Of a DNA stretch of 6,956 nt, positions 1 to 5,199 are shown one piece after another. The position numbers and the translations under genes are program-made. Position 1 is the first letter of the stretch, and every line of letters begins with the position of its first letter. Source of the DNA: Caryophanales bacterium UBA4869 (GTDB lineage Bacteria > Bacillota_I > Bacilli_A > RFN20 > CAG-288); contig DHDT01000055.1 of NCBI GenBank assembly GCA_002399505.1, positions 1 through 6,956 on the forward strand, in the 5' to 3' direction. The notes beneath the pieces are model-generated. The model was not told where the DNA came from. It ran no database searches and saw nothing but the letters and a program-made list of their open reading frames with translations.

Positions 1-270
1 ACACTTTAGTTTATCCTTCTCTTTATTTTCAGTAAAGAAAATAATTGAACATAAGACTTAATTTTGGCTGTAACTTTTACATATAAGTAACGAATATAAC
101 CGATTAATCGCTGTTATTTGATTATTAGCAAATATTACTGAATTGTTCTTTGTTTCATGTTTTAAGGAAATTGAAGGCGAATAGGGGAAACCTCTTGTTA
201 TTGGATGGCTTTCAATTTCAATTTGCCCTTAAACTGAAATGTAGGTCTTATTCTCTAATCAATAATTCTT
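1..270. other. intergenic stretch with no gene
   Basis: No open frame of useful length, tRNA or known RNA is visible here on either strand. It holds several inverted repeats: an AT-only arm pair TTATTTTC / GAAAATAA (23-30 with 37-44), a 10-base perfect palindrome CGATTAATCG at 101-110 flanked by ATAAC and GTTAT, and a longer imperfect fold at 161-233 that is listed separately. The first two are short and AT-rich enough to be chance. The left end of the window cuts the region, so the next gene on that side is unknown. Confidence 0.5.
161..233. repeat. imperfect long inverted repeat, possible structured RNA
   Basis: TTTAAGG (161-167) pairs with CCTTAAA (227-233). AAATTGAAGGC (168-178) pairs with GCTTTCAATTT (208-218) with one G-U pair. 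An eight-base bulge (219-226) separates the two arms on one side only. Inside the loop, AGG-ggaaa-CCT (182-192) can form a small hairpin. Some 18 paired positions at intergenic spacing are more than I expect by chance in AT-rich sequence, but no known RNA family is recognised and no clear promoter or T-tract defines a transcript. It could be a relic of a mobile repeat or a regulatory fold. Confidence 0.35.
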
Positions 271-298
271 TTGACAGATTGGAAGTATTGTTTATGAT
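271..298 (+). promoter_or_regulatory. SigA-type promoter on the plus strand
   Basis: A perfect -35 box TTGACA (271-276) is followed after 16 bases by TATGAT (293-298), which matches the TATAAT consensus at five of six positions. This is one of the two best promoters in the window and it points away from every protein gene here. The predicted start of transcription is near 304-306. The only thing downstream before the terminator at 385-416 is about 80 bases with no convincing protein gene, hence the small-RNA proposal. Confidence 0.55.
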
Positions 299-303
299 TT
301 GCC

Positions 304-428
304 CTCTCTATCCTATAAATATATAGGGAGGACAAATAATCTATGAAGAAGCGGAACAATAGTTTATGTCTGAAATCCAATATAAAACCCCTGTTATTTT
401 TTTATAACAGGGGTTTGTCTTTTCTTAT
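304..428 (+). ncRNA. candidate small RNA of about 120 nt (unrecognised)
   Basis: The boundaries are inferred from the promoter at 271-298 and the terminator at 385-416 plus its T-rich tail. The RNA would begin with a hairpin: CCTCTCTAT (303-311) pairs with ATAGGGAGG (323-331), nine pairs including one G-U. This buries a good Shine-Dalgarno-like GGGAGG (326-331). An ATG follows at 343-345 (ATG AAG AAG CGG), opening a 53-codon frame that ends at 502-504, but the frame runs straight through the terminator stem, so full translation is unlikely. About 50 bases (332-384) stay unpaired. It is not recognisable as SRP RNA, 6S, tmRNA or RNase P RNA. Its 3' part is complementary to the 3' untranslated end of the lipoprotein gene at 439-1743, so it could act in cis on that transcript. 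An alternative is the decayed front of a lost gene. Confidence 0.35.
385..428. terminator. strong intrinsic terminator, probably bidirectional
   Basis: A 13-base-pair perfect stem, AAACCCCTGTTAT (385-397) with ATAACAGGGGTTT (404-416), closes a six-T loop. On the plus strand it is followed by a T-rich tail (GTCTTTTCTTATGTTTT), fitting the end of the candidate small RNA. On the minus strand the stem lies 22 bases past the stop codon of the lipoprotein gene (439-441) and runs into TTTTATATT, so it can also end that gene. Confidence 0.8.
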
Positions 429-438
429 GTTTTATTGT

Positions 439-1743
439 CTACTTAGTATAGTTGATGACAATGGAAGGATTCTTGGAAGCGTAAGTAGTTCCTTCATTGA
501 CTAATTTCATGAAACCATAGGAACCGGTGACAGAGTATGTATAGATGACTCCGGATACAGTAGGTTCTATTTTAGTAGTGACAGCATCAGAAGTAGCACC
601 GACATAGAGAGTAAGCGGGCTGTAATATTGAGTATTAGTGTCTCCGGTAACTACGATGGAATTGATGGCATATAAAGTGCTGGTGTTTAAGAGATAGGGG
701 AATTCGCTGCTTTTGTTCGATTTGAACTGAATATAAGAATACCCTTTGTTTGCTAAGACGAAATCACATTTAAAGGTTATAGAATCGACTGTAAAGGTGG
801 TTTCTCCGTAATTTGTGGGAATACCAGCCGTGTCCTGATTCAGAGTAATGGAGTTCGTGCCTTCCGGAACAGGAACGTATTTCTCAACACTCATGGCGAA
901 TACATAGCCTTCAGTCATCTGAGTATCGAAATAGATGATTTTGAGACCAAAAGTCTCGTTGATGGCAATGTTTCCGACTTCCTCATATTGGGTAGTGTCG
1001 ATAGTGTAGCCTTTGGTTTGAAGTGTTGCAGTATATGAGGTCTCTAAGGCAGTATCAGAAGCTCCTGAAATAACATAGGCTGTATCATTTTCGATTCCAT
1101 TATATAAAGAGGATACAAAACTAGGAACCTTATTGGCGGCATCAGTGATTGAAAGGAAAGTTTCCATCTGAGTATAAGGGAATTCAGTTCCTTCATATTG
1201 TCCTTCAATCGATTCCGCAAATGCGTAGATCTCAAAGCAGGTGTAGGCGGTGTTGTAGCCAATTTGGACAGAGAACTCGATTTTCTTAGTCATATCTTTG
1301 AGAATATATAGATAGGTATCAGGATATTCAGTGTGGAAAGTCTCATCGGAGACAAATCCTAAAGGAGTAAGCTGAGCGGCGTAGCTTTCGGAGATATCCT
1401 TGATGGTATTGTCACTGACATAGAAGGTATATTGATCATTGTAATTTTCATCGATATAGGAAGCGTTGGTGTAGTTTGAAGTCATCGAAGTCGGGAAAGG
1501 AATGACTAAGGAATCATTTAAGAAGGCTTTCTTCATATCGGTGAGATCTTCAGCATTCCATTCTAAGTCACTGCTTGGAGTGGAAGAGGAAGAAGAAACA
1601 GAGGAGTCTTCTTTAGAAGATGAAGGAAGAGAACTCTCTTCATTTGAGATTGAAGAACTGGCTGATATTGAAGACGAATCACCGCAGGAGGCAAGACCAA
1701 GAAGAAGAATCAAAGAAAACACAGACAAGATTGATTTTTTCAT
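439..1743 (-). CDS. Ser-linker surface lipoprotein with two copies of a repeated module
   Basis: This 434-residue gene is intact. Residues 1-20 are a lipoprotein signal peptide (MKKSILSV start, hydrophobic core, lipobox LASC with Cys20), so the mature protein should be lipid-anchored outside the membrane. Residues 21-59 are a Ser-rich linker. Two related modules follow, at about 72-175 and 193-290. Each has a helix ending in Leu-x-x-x-Gly-Phe/Tyr (LTPLGF, LQTKGY) and then beta strands. Residues 296-434 look like a beta-sandwich domain of the kind often found at the C-terminus of secreted Firmicutes proteins (YVGATSDAV ... SYGFMKL ... IVINY), possibly carbohydrate- or surface-binding. There are no catalytic motifs. 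The ATG is chosen because the signal peptide starts there and GAAAGGG lies six bases upstream. I found no convincing promoter in the 100 bases before it. Function unknown; it is probably a paralogue of the two larger lipoproteins upstream. Confidence 0.85.
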   Translation of the reverse strand: MKKSILSVFSLILLLGLASCGDSSSISASSSISNEESSLPSSSKEDSSVSSSSSTPSSDLEWNAEDLTDMKKAFLNDSLVIPFPTSMTSNYTNASYIDENYNDQYTFYVSDNTIKDISESYAAQLTPLGFVSDETFHTEYPDTYLYILKDMTKKIEFSVQIGYNTAYTCFEIYAFAESIEGQYEGTEFPYTQMETFLSITDAANKVPSFVSSLYNGIENDTAYVISGASDTALETSYTATLQTKGYTIDTTQYEEVGNIAINETFGLKIIYFDTQMTEGYVFAMSVEKYVPVPEGTNSITLNQDTAGIPTNYGETTFTVDSITFKCDFVLANKGYSYIQFKSNKSSEFPYLLNTSTLYAINSIVVTGDTNTQYYSPLTLYVGATSDAVTTKIEPTVSGVIYTYSVTGSYGFMKLVNEGTTYASKNPSIVINYTK

Positions 1744-1841
1744 TGTTTACCCTTTCAATTTTTATCTTCTTAGTCTAGCAAATCTCATTAGGTAATTCCA
1801 TAACTTAGGAAATATGAACCATATTTTGAATAATAGCCATC

Positions 1842-1872
1842 AAAAAAGGCTCTGTTTTCATTTCAGAGCCTT
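1842..1872 (-). terminator. intrinsic terminator of the BIG_2-type lipoprotein gene
   Basis: On the minus strand AAGGCTCTG pairs with CAGAGCCTT (nine pairs, arms 1864-1872 and 1846-1854, nine-base loop) and is followed at once by six T residues. It starts nine bases after the TAG stop at 1882-1884. It separates this gene from the next lipoprotein gene, which therefore needs its own promoter or read-through. Confidence 0.88.
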
Positions 1873-1881
1873 CTTTGTTAT

Positions 1882-3968
1882 CTAGACGTTTGGATTAGTC
1901 AAGCCGTCACCATAGACTTTGATAGTCATTTTGTTGAGGACTGAACCGTTCCAGCTGAGGTCATTGGCGACTGATATTCCCCAGCCGTCCTTCTCATAGA
2001 GATAGTTTCCTTTGTTGTCAACAGCAGTGGCTGACAGAACAAAGCCATTATCTAACAGACATTGTTTATAGCTGTCGATAAAGGCGGTGCAGTCAGCGGC
2101 ATTTTCAAATTCTTCTGTTTTCATCTGGGCATATAAAGGATTGGCACTTCTTACCCAGCCTATGGTTCCGTTCCATCCGACACTGCAGTAGAGATAAGGG
2201 ACAGCATCTTTGATCCCCCATTCAGTCATTGAATTTTTGACGATACTCTCGTCTTCATCCCAGGAAGTCGGTTTCTGACTGCTGATGGCCTGGCTAAAAT
2301 CAATGGCACAGACGGCACTGTCAAAGTCAGTGAAGACAGCCTTTATGCTGACTGTGTCTCCTAAGACATCAGCTTCAGTAGATAAAGAAGTGATATGGTC
2401 ATCATTGATTGTCATACTGACTGGAGCATCAAAGTCAAAAATAGAGGAGGCAGAAGGCATGAACATCGCATATCTTAAAAGTGCTCCGGAATTGTTCTTG
2501 GAAGTGTAGACTCCGTCTTTGGAATCGGCAAAGATTTCGGGTGCGAAATCAAAAGTGGGATAACGATTGACTAGAGTCCAGGCATCATCGATGGTTTTGA
2601 CTATGGTTGTTTCCAAAGATTTGTCGTCATAAGTGTAGTTGAAATAAGAAGACTCATCCTTCTTATGTGATCCGGTATGAGAAATGATGGCACCATTTGA
2701 GTCAGTGACTGTCTGGTCGATTGTCTCAGGTGTGAAGACAAAAGAATAAGTCACATCATTTTCGGTTTCAGGATAGTCGAGAGTGTAGGACATCTTATAG
2801 TTGCTGTTCTTGGACATTTTCTCCTGAGCAGCTTTGATTGTATCGTGATAGGTTTCATGGCTGAAAGGTTTCAAGTGATCGATTGTCGCAGTGCCGATAT
2901 CGCTTAGTGTTCCGCTATAGGCCATACCATAACGATTTAGTGAAGTTTCTGTTTCTTTTACCGGATCTACTTTGAAGCCAAGACCATAAGTGTTGCCATC
3001 GACTGAAAGATAGAATTCATCCGGAGATATGTCACTTAATGTCAGAGAAGCGGCAAGATAGGTCATGGTTAGATAGCTTCCGCCGACATACTGATAGGTT
3101 TTTCCGTTATCGAAGGTGGCAAAATCGGTGTATGAGACATTTTCAGAATTAAAGAGGTTGGAGTAGTAGGAAGAGTCAAACTTTATCGATTCGTCATCTT
3201 CGTTGGCTTGTTTTTCTACTTGAATCTCATTCATGTAATCCAAGTATTCGACACCGACATAAGAACCGGTTGATTTGACAAATCTTTTTGAATAGATGTT
3301 GTTTCCGCTTTCGTCGTCAGTGATTTCTATTTCATAGCAGTCGGTGTGATTGGAATCGCTGGGTTCGCCGTTCTTTTCCTCATAGACAGTCTCATAGGTC
3401 TCACTCGAATCCAAAGAGGAGACTAAGGAGGAATCATAGTTATAGTACTTGGCTTTTCCGTCAACTCTCATTCCGCCTAAAAAACGATTGTAGACGTCTT
3501 CATCGATGGTTTCTCCGTTTTCAACAACGATTGTGAGACTGGTCTTTAACTTAGGGTGATCAGCTAAAGTACAGGTGATAGTCACAGTCCCGAGAGTTTT
3601 GGCAATAAGATAGCCTTCTTTTGTATCATTTTCATAAAGGGAGGAGACAGAGACAATAGTAGAATCGCTGCTTTCCCATATGAGTTCTTCGTCTTCATAT
3701 CCGTCCACCAGAGCATAGATGCTTCTTGATGATTTAGGATATAGTTTTCCAAACATCGACAGGGTTATGGGTGAACTTGGGTCTGAGGCTGAGACAGATG
3801 AAGAATCGTTTCCATTCACAGAGGAATTGGAAATAGTTTCAGAAGAGTGACTGTCTGTTGATGAATCAGCAGAGGCAGACGTAATAGACGGATTTGAAAC
3901 GGAATTGCATCCAATAAGGGTGACGGCGGATAGAGGGTCAGAAATAGCATTGGTGTTTTTCTTTTCAT
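1882..3968 (-). pseudogene. large Ser-linker lipoprotein with BIG_2-like domain, frameshifted in the signal peptide
   Basis: The long frame from 1882 runs upstream without a stop to a lipobox LIGC (Cys codon 3907-3909) and beyond. It has no usable start: the only in-frame candidate, GTG at 3819, would discard the signal peptide. A good start lies at ATG 3966-3968, with AAGGAG upstream at 3980-3985 and a strong promoter. It is in another frame and encodes MKRKTPMLFLTL. Adding one base near 3931-3937 joins that to LSAVTLIGC, a textbook lipoprotein signal, giving about 695 residues. In repaired numbering: Cys21, a Ser-rich linker to about 66, a bacterial Ig-like BIG_2-type domain at about 67-150 (IWESSDSTIVSVSS ... 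GTVTITC), then two long beta-rich segments that resemble each other and may be LolA-like (about 165-370 and 375-560), and one copy of the shared module at the C-terminus (about 565-686; LLDNGF, YLYEK). Function unknown; surface binding is plausible. The body is otherwise uninterrupted, so the lesion is either recent or a sequence error. Confidence 0.7.
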
Positions 3969-4007
3969 ACTTTCAGTGAGCTCCTTGGCTCTTGACCTGA
4001 AAAGTAT
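3967..4007 (-). promoter_or_regulatory. inverted repeat over the -10 box and start codon (possible operator)
   Basis: ATACTTTCAG (3967-3976) and CTGAAAAGTAT (3997-4007) are complementary apart from one extra A. One arm covers the -10 box of the lipoprotein promoter and the other reaches its ATG, with the ribosome binding site in the loop beside a second short pair, GAGC/GCTC. Transcription should begin near 3997, inside one arm, so the complete stem is unlikely to form in the RNA. A protein-bound DNA operator is the more natural reading. This is inference from symmetry alone. Confidence 0.35.
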
Positions 4008-4032
4008 AAAAAATGCTACTTTTTATTGTCAA
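4003..4032 (-). promoter_or_regulatory. SigA-type promoter of the BIG_2-type lipoprotein gene
   Basis: On the minus strand a perfect TTGACA (-35, 4027-4032) is followed after 18 bases by TATACT (-10, 4003-4008), one mismatch from TATAAT. The spacing is one base over the ideal 17. The predicted start near 3996-3997 gives a leader of about 28 bases containing the AAGGAG site. This supports ATG 3966-3968, and not GTG 3819, as the true start of the gene. Confidence 0.75.
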
Positions 4033-4088
4033 TAATTATTTTTGGCTGATAATTAATTGATATTACTACCCATTATTAAAAATAACCA

Positions 4089-4116
4089 ATAATACATATA
4101 AAACGCTGATTGACAG
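4089..4116 (-). promoter_or_regulatory. weak second promoter candidate
   Basis: CTGTCA (4111-4116) and TATTAT (4089-4094) on the minus strand are separated by 16 bases, each close to the SigA consensus. If used, it would give a longer leader for the lipoprotein gene and would place the cre-like site at 4125-4138 about 50 bases upstream of the start, a position from which CcpA-type regulators can activate. AT-rich sequence produces such matches easily. Confidence 0.25.
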
Positions 4117-4147
4117 GCTGATTATGTAAGCGTTTACCAAAATCAGC
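4101..4147. repeat. cluster of short direct and inverted repeats
   Basis: AAACGCT (4101-4107) is the inverse of AGCGTTT (4129-4135). GCTGATT occurs twice in direct orientation (4105-4111 and 4117-4123, 12 bases apart), once inverted (AATCAGC, 4141-4147), and as GGCTGAT again at 4044-4050. The cluster surrounds the cre-like site and lies between a terminator and the promoter of the next gene, so it reads as a regulatory region and not as coding debris. Confidence 0.4.
4125..4138. promoter_or_regulatory. cre-like operator (CcpA/LacI-family site)
   Basis: TGTAAGCGTTTACC matches the catabolite-responsive element form TGTAANCGNTTACA at all but the last base, including the central CG that LacI-family regulators require. 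It is intergenic, about 93 bases upstream of the -35 box of the BIG_2-type lipoprotein promoter. In Firmicutes such a site would tie expression to carbon supply through CcpA or a local sugar regulator. The distance from the clear promoter is the main doubt. Confidence 0.5.
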
Positions 4148-4159
4148 AAATTGAAATTA

Positions 4160-4201
4160 ATCAAATGAAAAGGGCGTGTTTTAAGTTGGAACACGCCCTT
4201 T
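4160..4201 (-). terminator. intrinsic terminator after the split lipoprotein gene
   Basis: AAAGGGCGTGTT (4169-4180) and AACACGCCCTTT (4190-4201) form a perfect 12-pair GC-rich stem with a nine-base loop, five bases past the stop codon at 4207-4209. On the minus strand the stem runs into TTTTCATTTGATT, a moderate T-tract. The other side also has a T-run, so it may work both ways. Confidence 0.82.
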
Positions 4202-4206
4202 GTTTT

Positions 4207-5196
4207 TTAAAAATCTGCTCCGCCGGGTCCGTTCATCACTCTTACGTAATTAGGACCTTTTATGAGGGTGACATAGAAATAGGAGGTGCTTTCTCCGTTT
4301 TTATAGACGTATTCATAAGTCTCTGATTTTGATCCTGATGAGGCATAGTTATAACCAGAGTCTGAAAGACCGTCTATGACAGAATTATAGATTTCATCAA
4401 TTGTCATACCGGATGTTCCAGGATAGATGAAACATTCGCTGATTGTATAGTAGCCATAGTAGAGAGTGCTGTAATCATGGGAATCATCAAATTTCAGAGT
4501 CTCGATTTTGACGCCTTCTTTTAAGTTAGCAGTAAAGGCAGGACTCTGATTCTGGTTTTCTGTTCTTTGGCTTTCTACAAACTCTGAGAGGTCGCTCTTA
4601 TAAGAAGGAGTGATCGGGCTCTGGCCAGAATAGATGATGATCTCGATTCGATACTCGTACTCGTCGTGACCGGTATAGGTATAGTCTGTAGTCGGATAGA
4701 TAGCCATATCGATGAAGGTTGTTCCTTTGTTATAGATATAATGACTAGAACCCCGGGTTATATAGGAATAGATCTTGCCGTCTGCTTTATATTGGGAATA
4801 ACCTAAGTTTTTATAAGCTGTTCTCAGTTCATTGAAATGGTTAGTCTCGGAATCGAAGGTGACCACATATAAAGGAGAGGAAGAGGAATAGTCATTACCG
4901 GCATAGTTATAAAGATCAAAAAAGTCATAGTCGGAATCATAAGTGTCAGAAAGACGGGCAAAGTCCGTGTCGGCATCAAAGAAAGAGCCTAAGGCCTTAT
5001 TGATTCTTTTAGTGATGGACATGCTTTCTAAGACAGTCCCCTGGTACATCCAGATCGAGACGCTGGGGTTACCGATAGACATATCGGAAGAAGAATAGAG
5101 AATATCCAGATTGACTTCTCCCTTCTTATAGATGTAATGAATGTTATGTCCGGTATCTCTGGTCTTATTTGCCAAAGAAAAACCATAGCCTGTCAA
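4207..5196 (-). pseudogene. 3' part of the split lipoprotein, three modules or fewer, no start of its own
   Basis: This 329-codon stretch is in the same frame as the gene piece before it, separated only by TAA and one Ser codon. It could formally begin at TTG 5194-5196, but it has no Shine-Dalgarno sequence, no signal peptide and no promoter, and a secreted-type beta-rich protein would be stranded in the cytoplasm. It is best read as the continuation of the upstream gene. It contains the second half of one repeat module (from GYGF, with HYIYKKGEV), one complete module (about residues 60-190, with YKNLGY and HYIYNKGT) and a final one (about 202-320, with LSDSGY and YEYVYKNG). It ends in a short Gly-rich tail. 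It is rich in Tyr and Ser, with no catalytic motifs. Translation could only come from read-through or reinitiation. Function unknown. Confidence 0.7.
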
Positions 5197-5199
5197 AGA

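Noticed and set aside
101..110. Perfect palindrome CGATTAATCG
   Set aside because: Ten bases with an AT centre is common by chance, and no promoter lies close enough to make it an operator with confidence.
343..504. 53-codon plus-strand frame starting ATG AAG AAG after GGGAGG
   Set aside because: It runs through the terminator stem at 385-416 and then into the antisense of the lipoprotein gene. Only the RNA-level reading is kept.
1502..1795. Plus-strand open frame of 97 codons with a Glu-rich run
   Set aside because: It is the antisense of the Ser-rich linker and signal peptide of the lipoprotein at 439-1743. Ser codons TCT/TCC read backwards give AGA/GGA/GAA-rich sequence. It has no plus-strand ribosome binding site or promoter.
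3817..3819. GTG as the true start of the BIG_2-type protein
   Set aside because: It lies inside the Ser-rich linker, has no ribosome binding site, and would drop a clear lipobox that is in frame upstream.
3956..3960. Phase variation by slippage in the AAAAA run after the start codon
   Set aside because: A six-A version would restore frame but would give a poor signal core containing Asp and Pro (NAISDP). A lesion nearer 3931-3937 restores a normal hydrophobic core. The run is also too short for frequent slippage.
5194..5196. TTG as the start of an independent gene
   Set aside because: It has no Shine-Dalgarno sequence, and it cuts a repeat module in half and leaves a secreted-type protein without an export signal.
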